Source: Steroidobacteraceae bacterium
GTDB lineage: Bacteria > Pseudomonadota > Gammaproteobacteria > Steroidobacterales > Steroidobacteraceae
Length of the DNA stretch: 64,000 nt
Direction: 5' to 3'
NCBI GenBank assembly: GCA_017853175.1
Contig: JAFMKA010000003.1
Span: forward strand, 1 to 64,000
Shown: one piece after another, positions 57,263 to 64,000 of the stretch
Layout: each line of letters begins with the position of its first letter
Position numbering within the stretch: the stretch's first letter is position 1
Made by a program: the position numbers and the translations under genes
Notes under the pieces: generated by a model
The model's database searches: none
The model's input: the letters and a program-made list of their open reading frames with translations, nothing else
Told to the model about the DNA's origin: nothing

Positions 57263-58369
57263 GTGACACTCGACATTCTGAGTCGATGGCAAACTTGGGT
57301 GCCGATCATCGCGCTGATGCTCGGAATCTTTGGAGGCTTGCTGCCCGAGACGCTCGACCTCGCGCTCGTCATCCCTGCTTTGGTCATGACAGTGCTCGCC
57401 GCGGTCTATCACGCCGAGGTCATCGCCGAGCGCGTCGGTGAGCCCTACGGAACCTTGGTTCTCGCCGTCGCGGTCACCATCATCGAAGTGGCGCTCATCA
57501 TTTCGCTGATGCTCAGCACCGAGACGCCGGTCGCCACCATCGTCCGCGATACCGTATTCGCTGCCGTGATGATCATCATCACCGGCATGGTGGGTTTGTG
57601 CATGCTCGCGGGGGCGTTGCAGCACGGTGAGCAGACCTTCACCCGTCGCGGCGTGAGTGCAGCGCTCGCCACCTTGAGTGCGCTCGCCGTGTTGACGCTC
57701 GTGCTTCCGAACTTCACCGTGTCAGCGGCGGGCGGAGCGTACTCACCCTCGCAACTGGCGTTCGTAGGTTTCGTTTCGCTCGTTCTCTACGGTGCATTCG
57801 TGTTCGTACAGACCGTTCGCCACCGCGATTACTTTCTCGATGAAATTCACGAAAAGATTTTGGCGGAGAACGAAGCGGTCGCGACGAGCGGTCAGCCCGT
57901 CGAGCACGTCGAGCGTGCGCCGCTCGGCGTCACCTTCGTGTTGCTGGTGGTGGCGCTCGTCGTCGTAGTCTTGCTTGCCAAGACCCTTGCGCCGAGCCTT
58001 GCGCAACTCGCCGTGATGATCAACGCACCGGTGGCTGCAGCGGGCGTGTTCATTGCCGCGATCGTATTGTTACCCGAAAGTCTGGCGGCGTTTCGCGCAG
58101 CGCGAGCCAACCGCTTGCAGACGAGCATGAATCTCGCGCTCGGCTCGGCGTTGGCTTCCATCGGCCTCACCATTCCGACCTTGGCCGTGATCTCTATCGC
58201 CATGGGTTGGACGCTCGATCTCGGCCTCGGTAATCGAGAAATCGTTTTGCTCGGGTTGTCGCTACTGGTGTGCACGCAGTCGTTCAGTACCGGCAGGACG
58301 ACCATCCTGCAGGGCACCGTGCACCTCGTGATTTTCGCCGTCTATTTGTTTACGACGATCGTGCCTTAG
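57263..58369 (+). CDS. chaA: Ca2+/H+ antiporter (ChaA-like, CaCA family)
   Basis: This cation:proton antiporter has 368 residues and about 11 helices. The two inverted CaCA repeats are visible: AVAVTIIEVALIISLM near residue 78 and the second VLLPESLAAFRAARANRLQTSMNLALGSALASIGLTIP near 268, each with the conserved acidic residue. GTG 57263 is preferred, with GGAGG 9 bases upstream; the in-frame ATG 57197 lies inside the symporter gene. It converges with suhB with a 4-base overlap of stops. Confidence 0.9.
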   Translation: MTLDILSRWQTWVPIIALMLGIFGGLLPETLDLALVIPALVMTVLAAVYHAEVIAERVGEPYGTLVLAVAVTIIEVALIISLMLSTETPVATIVRDTVFAAVMIIITGMVGLCMLAGALQHGEQTFTRRGVSAALATLSALAVLTLVLPNFTVSAAGGAYSPSQLAFVGFVSLVLYGAFVFVQTVRHRDYFLDEIHEKILAENEAVATSGQPVEHVERAPLGVTFVLLVVALVVVVLLAKTLAPSLAQLAVMINAPVAAAGVFIAAIVLLPESLAAFRAARANRLQTSMNLALGSALASIGLTIPTLAVISIAMGWTLDLGLGNREIVLLGLSLLVCTQSFSTGRTTILQGTVHLVIFAVYLFTTIVP

Positions 58370-59166
58370 TCTTCACGCAGCTTGGGCGTGAGATGCGGCG
58401 CGAGCAAGGCGAGCATCGCATCATAGACTTTAGGTGATGCCGCGACGATGTTGCCGCCCTGCTTGAACTCTCCGCCCGACAGCGTGCCGATGCGACCGCC
58501 CGCTTCCTCGACGAGTAGCGAACCGGCCGCGGTGTCCCACGGACCGAGACCGATCTCAAAGAAACCGTCCGTACGACCCGCCGCCACGTACGCGAGGTCG
58601 AGCGCAGCCGAACCAGGGCGTCGCACGCCCGCGGTGTTCAGCATCACGTCTTTGAGCATGGCGAGATAGGTATCGAGATATTCGGTGTTTGCTCGGTAGG
58701 GGAACCCGGTGCCGATCAGGGCGCCTTCGAGTCCCCGTTGCGAGCTCACGCGAATGCGTCGATTTTCGAGATGGGCCCCATCACCCCGCGAGGCGGTGAA
58801 GATTTCCTGGCGCATCGGGTCGTAGACGACGCCGTGATCGATGCGTCCACGAACTCGGGCACCGATCGAGACGCAGAAATGAGGCATGCCATGGATGAAA
58901 TTGGTGGTGCCATCGAGCGGGTCGATGATCCACTCCACGGGACCCGAGCCGATCTGACCGCTCTCTTCGCCTAGGAAGGCGTGATCGGGATAGGCGCGAC
59001 GAATGGTGGCGATGATCTCGGCCTCGGCAGCCCGGTCGACCTCGGTGACGTAGTCGTTGCGGCCTTTGCTCGAGACCTCGAGGGAATCGAGTCGATTGAG
59101 GCTGCGGACGATGAGATCGGCCGCACGACGCGCGGCACGCACGGCAATGTTGAGAAGTGGCTGCAT
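58366..59166 (-). CDS. suhB: Inositol-1-monophosphatase SuhB
   Basis: SuhB is an inositol monophosphatase and a component of rRNA antitermination complexes in E. coli. The protein has 266 residues, with AFLGEESGQIG near residue 65 (metal Glu), WIIDPLDGTTNFIHGMPHF near 84 and LGPWDTAAGSLLVEEAGG near 208. It is divergent from trmJ across 43 bases, the same arrangement as in E. coli. Confidence 0.95.
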   Translation of the reverse strand: MQPLLNIAVRAARRAADLIVRSLNRLDSLEVSSKGRNDYVTEVDRAAEAEIIATIRRAYPDHAFLGEESGQIGSGPVEWIIDPLDGTTNFIHGMPHFCVSIGARVRGRIDHGVVYDPMRQEIFTASRGDGAHLENRRIRVSSQRGLEGALIGTGFPYRANTEYLDTYLAMLKDVMLNTAGVRRPGSAALDLAYVAAGRTDGFFEIGLGPWDTAAGSLLVEEAGGRIGTLSGGEFKQGGNIVAASPKVYDAMLALLAPHLTPKLRED

Positions 59167-59194
59167 GTTGGCAAAGAGCGTCGGAAAAGGCCGC

Positions 59195-59200
59195 TAGAAT
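59195..59200 (+). promoter_or_regulatory. -10-like TAGAAT box before trmJ
   Basis: TAGAAT at 59195-59200 lies 9 bases before ATG 59210 in the suhB-trmJ gap, again giving an almost leaderless layout. The best -35-like TTGGCA at 59168-59173 is too far away (21-base spacer). Confidence 0.35.
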
Positions 59201-59209
59201 ACCACGCGC

Positions 59210-59980
59210 ATGGTTGCTGCCGCCGACATACGCGTGGTTCTGGTCGAGACCTCCCATCCGGGCAACATCGGCGCGGTCGCTCGCGCCATGAAAAACATGG
59301 GCCTCGAGAAGCTCGTGCTGGTGCGTCCCAAGGAGTTCCCGCATTCCGAGGCGAGTGCTCGAGCCTCGGGTGCCACCGACGTGCTCGAGCGCGCCGTGGT
59401 TGTCGATCGACTCGAAGAGGGCATCGCCGAGTGCGGGTTCATTGTGGCCACCACGGCCCGTGACCGAGATCAAAATATCCGTGTGCTCGACGTACGCGAT
59501 GGTGCGCAGCGCATCGTGTCTGAAAGCCTTCGAGGGCCCGTCGCGCTGCTGTTCGGTAACGAACGCACGGGTCTCACGAACGAGGAGCTCTCACTCGCGC
59601 ATCTTCTGCTGCGCATTCCGGCGAACCCGGCTTACTCCTCGCTCAATTTGGCCATGGCGGTACAACTCGTCACCTATGAAATCTATCGTGCGCGCGGTGC
59701 GCAGCACGTCTCGGCGCCGGGACCGATACCGCTCGCGACGGGCGAGGAGATGGAGCGTCTCTACGCTCATTTCGAAGAAGTGCTCGAGGAAGTGGGCTTT
59801 CGTGATCGGACCACGAGCGGCACACGGTTGATGGAGCGTATCCGCCGCTTCATCAACCGCGCCGAGCTCGATCAGAACGAAGCGAACATTTTGCGCGGTA
59901 TTTTTACGGCGATTCAGGGTCGACGACGCCCGGCCGGCGCGCGGTCAAATAATTCGACCGCCGGAAAGTCCGACTCGTGA
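59210..59980 (+). CDS. trmJ: tRNA (cytidine/uridine-2'-O-)-methyltransferase TrmJ
   Basis: TrmJ 2'-O-methylates nucleotide 32 in several tRNAs. It is a SPOUT (knotted) enzyme of 256 residues. VLVETSHPGNIGAVARAMKNMG near the start, LLFGNERTGLTNEEL near 119 and IPANPAYSSLNLAMAVQLV near 140 form the SAM knot. A C-terminal helical extension (about 180-256) is normal for the family. It overlaps the desulfurase gene by 4 bases (GTGA). Confidence 0.94.
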   Translation: MVAAADIRVVLVETSHPGNIGAVARAMKNMGLEKLVLVRPKEFPHSEASARASGATDVLERAVVVDRLEEGIAECGFIVATTARDRDQNIRVLDVRDGAQRIVSESLRGPVALLFGNERTGLTNEELSLAHLLLRIPANPAYSSLNLAMAVQLVTYEIYRARGAQHVSAPGPIPLATGEEMERLYAHFEEVLEEVGFRDRTTSGTRLMERIRRFINRAELDQNEANILRGIFTAIQGRRRPAGARSNNSTAGKSDS

Positions 59981-61449
59981 AACCGATCTTTCTCGATCAT
60001 GCCTCGACGACGCCGATCGACCCTGCGGTGGCGGAGGTCATGTCCGAGGTGCTCAGGGGTGAGCTTGGTCTCGGCAATCCATCCTCGAGCACGCATGCTT
60101 ACGGGCGCGATGCGGCCGCGGCTATTGAAGCGGCACGCGCCGACGTGGCGGCGCTCATCGGCGCTCGCGTAGACGAGATCGTTTTCACCTCTGGTGCAAC
60201 CGAGTCCGACAATCTCGCCCTCTTGGGTGTCGCGCGCGGTCGCGCTGATCGCGGTCGTCATCTCGTCACCGCTCGTACCGAACACAAGGCGGTGCTCGAC
60301 CCCGTCAAACAACTCGAGAAGCGCGGCTGGCAGGTCAGTTGGCTGACGCCCGATCGTGACGGTCGTATCGATCCTGCGGCGGTGGATGCGGCGCTGCGCC
60401 CCGACACTCAACTGGTGTCGATCATGCACGCGAACAACGAGACGGGCGTCGTGCAAGACATCGCCGCGATCGCGGCGACCTGCCGAGCGCGCGATATTTT
60501 CCTGCACTGCGATGCGGCGCAATCGGCGGGCCGACTCTCCATCAACGTCGATTCGATCGGTGTCGACCTATTGTCGATCTCCGCGCACAAGCTTTACGGA
60601 CCCAAAGGCATCGGCGCCCTCTGGGTCTCGCCGCGCGTTCGACCCTGGATCGAGCCGCTCATGTGGGGCGGTGGTCATGAGAGGGGGCTTCGGCCCGGCA
60701 CGCTCGCCACCCATCAGATCATCGGCTTCGGTCGCGCGGCCTCTCGAGTGCGCGAGCAACGCGAGTCCGATGCGCGTCACGTCGAGGCGCTCGCGTCGCG
60801 ATTTCGATCCGGTCTCGCCGATCTCGAGGGTCTGCGCTGGAACGATCATCCCGTTCATCGTTTGCCGGGACTCGTCTCGCTCAGCATCGAAGGCGTCGAG
60901 GGTGAAAGTCTGATGGCCGCGCTGCCGGCGATCGCCGTGTCGAGCGGGGCGGCCTGTGATTCGGCGACCGGCGAACCGTCGTACGTCTTGCGGGCGCAAG
61001 GTGTGCCGACCGAGCTCGCACAGTCGACGCTGCGCGTCGCGTTCGGCCGCTTCAATACCGATGACGACGCTACACGCGCGGCCGCGCTGCTTCGTGAGTC
61101 TGTTGTGATGTTGCGCGCTCGAGATGCGCCGGGGTCACCGACGGGCGAGGGCTGGGGGATGGGCGAGGCGGGGAGTCTTCGCGAGGGCGCGCGGATTCGC
61201 TGTTTCGTTCGTCTTGATGCGGCGCAGCGCATCTCGGCGGTCGAGTTCAGGGCCGCAACTTGCCCTGGGGTGTGGGCGGTGCTCGACGGCTTACGTCGGG
61301 AACTCGTGGGTCGACCCGCTGTGGCCCCGACCGTCGACGGTCCGCGGGACTGGGCGCACCGATTCAATCTGCCGACCGAGAAACTTGGCCGGCTGTTTCG
61401 AGTCGAAGAGGCCTTGGGGGCGGCAATCAAGGCCGCTGGCGAACCGTGA
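59977..61449 (+). CDS. Cysteine desulfurase fused to a degenerate IscU-like domain
   Basis: Residues 1-385 are an IscS-type (group I) desulfurase: LDHASTTP at the start, ATESDN, HANNETG near 151, PLP lysine 205 in SAHKLYGPKG, RPGTL, and Cys327 in SSGAACDSA followed by EPSYVLRAQG. It moves sulfur from cysteine to acceptors. Residues about 395-487 look like the IscU scaffold fold: IRCFVRLD, ISAVEFRAATCPG, a helix after it, then LPTEKLGRLFRVEEALGAAIKAA. Of three IscU ligand Cys, only the middle one (Cys429) is clearly kept; the first is replaced in GSLREG and the third by RLFRVEE. The domain is therefore probably structural or regulatory, not a scaffold. The start is GTG 59977, coupled to trmJ. 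Confidence 0.88.
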   Translation: MKPIFLDHASTTPIDPAVAEVMSEVLRGELGLGNPSSSTHAYGRDAAAAIEAARADVAALIGARVDEIVFTSGATESDNLALLGVARGRADRGRHLVTARTEHKAVLDPVKQLEKRGWQVSWLTPDRDGRIDPAAVDAALRPDTQLVSIMHANNETGVVQDIAAIAATCRARDIFLHCDAAQSAGRLSINVDSIGVDLLSISAHKLYGPKGIGALWVSPRVRPWIEPLMWGGGHERGLRPGTLATHQIIGFGRAASRVREQRESDARHVEALASRFRSGLADLEGLRWNDHPVHRLPGLVSLSIEGVEGESLMAALPAIAVSSGAACDSATGEPSYVLRAQGVPTELAQSTLRVAFGRFNTDDDATRAAALLRESVVMLRARDAPGSPTGEGWGMGEAGSLREGARIRCFVRLDAAQRISAVEFRAATCPGVWAVLDGLRRELVGRPAVAPTVDGPRDWAHRFNLPTEKLGRLFRVEEALGAAIKAAGEP

Positions 61450-61458
61450 TCGGCGCAT

Positions 61459-61464
61459 TACAAT
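61459..61464 (+). promoter_or_regulatory. Candidate iscA -10 (TACAAT)
   Basis: TACAAT sits 43 bases before the iscA ATG, directly upstream of the tandem repeat. No convincing -35 is present, so read-through from trmJ is an alternative. Confidence 0.3.
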
Positions 61465-61498
61465 GGCAGCGCGCATCGTGATGGCAGCGCGCATCGTG
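61463..61498 (+). repeat. Tandem 18-bp direct repeat upstream of iscA
   Basis: Two exact copies of an 18-bp unit (ATGGCAGCGCGCATCGTG) are adjacent, 61463-61480 and 61481-61498, followed by AGGAG and the iscA ATG. In frame they would begin a 19-codon peptide ([19 protein letters not shown]) ending at 61522, overlapping the iscA start in another frame. Confidence 0.9.
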
Positions 61499-61506
61499 AG
61501 GAGACC

Positions 61507-61830
61507 ATGGCGATTTCATTGACAGCCGCGGCGGCAGATCGAGTCCGCAGTTTTCTCGGGACCCGGGGGCAGGGCATCGGCCTGCGTCTTGGCGTCCGTA
61601 AGACAGGTTGTTCGGGGTTCGCCTATGTCATCAACTACGCCGACGAGACCACTCCGGCCGACGTCGTTTTCGAAGACCAGGGCGTCAAAGTGTTCGTCGA
61701 CCGCGAGAGCCTGCCGTACATCGACGGCACCGAAGTCGACTTCGTGAAGCAGGGCCTCAATGAGGCCTTCAAGTTCCGCAACCCCAACACCAAGGGCGAA
61801 TGTGGTTGCGGAGAAAGCTTCAACGTCTAA
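61507..61830 (+). CDS. iscA: A-type iron-sulfur carrier IscA/ErpA-like
   Basis: This is an A-type Fe-S carrier that hands clusters to apo-enzymes. The protein has 107 residues with [14 protein letters not shown] (Cys near 35) and GECGCGESF (two Cys near 99 and 101), the three ligands of the family. AGGAG lies 3 bases before ATG 61507. It follows the desulfurase-IscU fusion; iscU, hscB, hscA and fdx are missing from their usual positions. Cluster clients here would include LipA, RlmN, fumarase and ETF-QO. Confidence 0.93.
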   Translation: MAISLTAAAADRVRSFLGTRGQGIGLRLGVRKTGCSGFAYVINYADETTPADVVFEDQGVKVFVDRESLPYIDGTEVDFVKQGLNEAFKFRNPNTKGECGCGESFNV

Positions 61831-61869
61831 AAAACCCTTCCGGACCAGTCACTTGCGCGCGCTCTCGCG

Positions 61870-61899
61870 TTGCCGAGAGGGGTCCTGCACGGGTAAACT
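61870..61899 (+). promoter_or_regulatory. Candidate ndk promoter (TTGCCG-N18-TAAACT)
   Basis: TTGCCG (61870-61875) and TAAACT (61894-61899) are 18 bases apart in the 114-base iscA-ndk gap. A 6-bp stem CTCTCG/CGAGAG (61862-61879) overlaps the -35. The leader of about 45 bases contains AAGGA 10 bases before the ndk ATG. Confidence 0.4.
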
Positions 61900-61944
61900 A
61901 CGCGATTGCCCGTTTCCCTTTCACATTTACTAAGGAACTGTCCC

Positions 61945-62373
<429 letters not shown>

Positions 62374-62400
62374 TCACCTCACTCTACTGACGCACTCGTC

Positions 62401-63510
62401 ATGACTGAAGCCGCCGCAGTACGGACCAACCTCCTCGGGCTCGAAAAGCCCGAGCTTGAGGCGTTCGTCACTGCGCTCGGTAATAAGCCGTTTCGAGCGC
62501 GTCAGCTGATGAGTTGGCTCTATAAGCGTTGCGAGGGCGACTTCGCGGCGATGACCGATCTCGCGCGAGACTTCCGCGCGCAGCTCAGCGAAGTGGCCGA
62601 GGTGCGTACGCCCGAGATCGTCTCGCGCCACGATTCCGCTGATGGCACCCGCAAGTGGTTGCTGCGCGCTGATAGCACGCAGGCTTTCGAGATGGTGTTC
62701 ATCCCTGAAGTCGATCGCGGCACGCTCTGCATTTCATCGCAGGTGGGTTGCGCGCTCGACTGTTCGTTCTGTTCGACGGCTCAGCAGGGCTTCAATCGCA
62801 ATCTCACCACCGCCGAAATCGTCGGTCAGGTGTGGCTCGCCAATCGCGAACTCGGCTTCGAGCCGGGCGGCGAGCGGCGCATCACGAACGTCGTGTTCAT
62901 GGGTATGGGCGAACCGCTCGCGAATTTCCGCAATGTGGTGCCCGCCATTCGTATCTTGCTCGATGATCTCGGTTTCGATATTTCTCGCCGACGCGTCACG
63001 CTCTCGACCTCCGGTCTCGTGCCGCTCATGTACAAGCTCGCCGAAGAGGTGAACTGCGCGCTCGCGGTGTCGCTGCACGCGCCCGACGATGCGCTGCGCA
63101 ACGAGCTCGTGCCGATCAATCGTAAGCACCCGATCGCCGAGCTGCTCGATGCCTGTTGGCATTACATTGATGAGCAGAACGGCCGCAGCGTGACCTTCGA
63201 ATACGTCATGCTCGATGGTGTGAACGATCAACTCGAGCATGCGCGCGCGCTCGCGCGGCTGCTCAAGGGCAAGCCCGCCAAGCTCAATCTCATTCCTTTC
63301 AATCCTTTTCCGGGCACCGACTATCGTCGTTCGCCCATGCCGGTGATCACGCGCTTCCGTGACGAGCTCATCCAGCGCGGGGTGCTCGCCACCATTCGTC
63401 GCACGCGCGGTGATGACATCGACGCGGCCTGCGGCCAACTCGCTGGCCGAGTCAACGATCGAACCCGCATTCGTCTCGGCGAAAAGCTCGCCGGAGCTCT
63501 GGCGTCATGA
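62401..63510 (+). CDS. rlmN: Dual-specificity 23S rRNA A2503 / tRNA A37 C2-methyltransferase RlmN
   Basis: This radical SAM enzyme has 369 residues. The cluster motif [14 protein letters not shown] is near residue 117, the [12 protein letters not shown] segment near 170, and [21 protein letters not shown] near 220. The methyl-carrying Cys lies in [11 protein letters not shown] near residue 343. An N-terminal helical domain recognises RNA ([24 protein letters not shown]). It starts 27 bases after ndk and overlaps rodZ (ATGA). Confidence 0.96.
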   Translation: MTEAAAVRTNLLGLEKPELEAFVTALGNKPFRARQLMSWLYKRCEGDFAAMTDLARDFRAQLSEVAEVRTPEIVSRHDSADGTRKWLLRADSTQAFEMVFIPEVDRGTLCISSQVGCALDCSFCSTAQQGFNRNLTTAEIVGQVWLANRELGFEPGGERRITNVVFMGMGEPLANFRNVVPAIRILLDDLGFDISRRRVTLSTSGLVPLMYKLAEEVNCALAVSLHAPDDALRNELVPINRKHPIAELLDACWHYIDEQNGRSVTFEYVMLDGVNDQLEHARALARLLKGKPAKLNLIPFNPFPGTDYRRSPMPVITRFRDELIQRGVLATIRRTRGDDIDAACGQLAGRVNDRTRIRLGEKLAGALAS

Positions 63511-64000
63511 CGAGCGAATCCATCGGTCAAAGATTGACGCGCTGTCGCGAGGCTATGGGCCTCACGACGACGACCGCGGCTGCCCGACTGCATTGCGACG
63601 AATCGATCATCGTGTCACTCGAGGCCGATCGTTTCGCTGAGATCGGTGCGCGAGTGTTCGTGCAGGGTCATCTGCGTCGTTACGCCGATCTGATTGGCGC
63701 GCCCACCGCAGAGCTCATGGCCGATTGGGCAGCGCAGGGTGCCGCGCTCGCGGCGCCCGATCTCACCAAGATTCCGCGTGCACCGATGCCGACTGTCGAC
63801 TCGCAAGCGTGGGGACGCCGCCTCGGCATCGTCGCGGCGGCGGTCGTGATCGCCGTAGCAGCCTGGTGGATTCTCCAGGGCGCCGGTGTGTCGGGACAGG
63901 CGACGGTGAGCTCGACGCCCGCCACGATCTCGACTCCCGCGGCACCGGCTGCGGTCGAGCCGACGCCGTCCGTTGCGCCGGAGCCGGCGATGACTCCGGC
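63507..64000 (+). CDS. rodZ: Cytoskeleton protein RodZ, 3'-truncated by window edge
   Basis: RodZ links MreB filaments to the membrane and periplasm. The visible 164 residues have the N-terminal HTH of RodZ ([23 protein letters not shown]...[34 protein letters not shown]), a basic stretch, a membrane helix (about 112-132, [20 protein letters not shown]) and the beginning of a Pro/Thr/Ala-rich periplasmic linker. The reading frame is open to the end of the window, so the C-terminal domain is not seen. ATG 63507 overlaps rlmN. Confidence 0.93.
   Translation, partial: MTSESIGQRLTRCREAMGLTTTTAAARLHCDESIIVSLEADRFAEIGARVFVQGHLRRYADLIGAPTAELMADWAAQGAALAAPDLTKIPRAPMPTVDSQAWGRRLGIVAAAVVIAVAAWWILQGAGVSGQATVSSTPATISTPAAPAAVEPTPSVAPEPAMTP

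Overview
The window looks like a chromosomal segment of a GC-rich, Gram-negative gammaproteobacterium. The clearest signs are the lptD-surA-pdxA-ksgA-apaG-apaH block, the mreBCD-mrdAB-rlpA-dacA block, queA-tgt-yajC-secD-secF, and suhB/trmJ flanking an isc locus followed by ndk-rlmN-rodZ. Combined with GatCAB, AmgK/MurU next to lptD and a SET-domain protein, this suggests a Xanthomonadales/Nevskiales/Steroidobacterales-like lineage. That placement is an inference from gene content and order, not from a phylogeny. Genes are packed tightly: many overlap by 1-20 bases, no gap exceeds about 160 bases, and there is no stretch over 300 bases without a gene. I see no rRNA, CRISPR, insertion sequence, prophage or integron. 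One tRNA, tRNA-Leu(CAA), is present.

Layout. (1) 1-8.7 kb: the 3' part of gcvPB, dgkA, a PfkB-type kinase, DUF72, a Sua5-type t6A synthase, then a run of small metabolic genes (fold-III PLP decarboxylase, ComB-like phosphatase, HAD phosphatase, DUF486, HIT-like) ending against a convergent Lrp/AsnC regulator, and a DUF6356 membrane protein. (2) 8.7-12.8 kb: rlmI, lgt, thyA, a SET-domain methyltransferase with a histone-H1-like tail, and folA. (3) 12.8-21 kb, minus strand: lptD-surA-pdxA-ksgA-apaG-apaH followed by class I fumarase. (4) 21-25 kb, plus strand: amgK-murU (peptidoglycan sugar recycling), lipA-lipB (lipoate) and folE. (5) 25-35 kb, minus strand: a ten-gene cell-shape block, mreB-mreC-mreD-mrdA-rodA-mltB-rlpA-dacA-dat-DUF493. 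(6) 35-39.3 kb: gatC-gatA-gatB-hslO. (7) 39.3-46 kb, minus strand: plsC, then thiolase, ETF-ubiquinone oxidoreductase, acetoacetyl-CoA synthetase and zapE. (8) 46-54.3 kb: xerD, dsbC, fdxA and a Nudix gene (both minus), tRNA-Leu, queA-tgt-yajC-secD-secF. (9) 54.4-58.4 kb: three transporters (APC, DAACS, Ca2+/H+ antiporter). (10) 58.4-64 kb: suhB divergent from trmJ, an unusual cysteine desulfurase fused to a degenerate IscU-like domain, iscA, ndk, rlmN and the 5' part of rodZ.

How it works together. Much of the window serves the cell envelope: MreBCD/PBP2/RodA elongate the wall, MltB, RlpA and DacA trim it, Dat may use the released D-alanine, AmgK/MurU recycle MurNAc, Lgt matures lipoproteins, SurA/LptD build the outer membrane, and SecDF-YajC drives export. 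A second theme is RNA modification and translation fidelity (Sua5, RlmI, KsgA, GatCAB, QueA/Tgt, TrmJ, RlmN). A third is one-carbon and folate metabolism (GcvP, ThyA, FolA, FolE). Most notable are the desulfurase-IscU fusion in a stripped-down isc locus, the SET protein with a basic tail, and a recurring TANNNT box exactly 7 bases before the start codon of five genes without a Shine-Dalgarno, which suggests leaderless transcripts.
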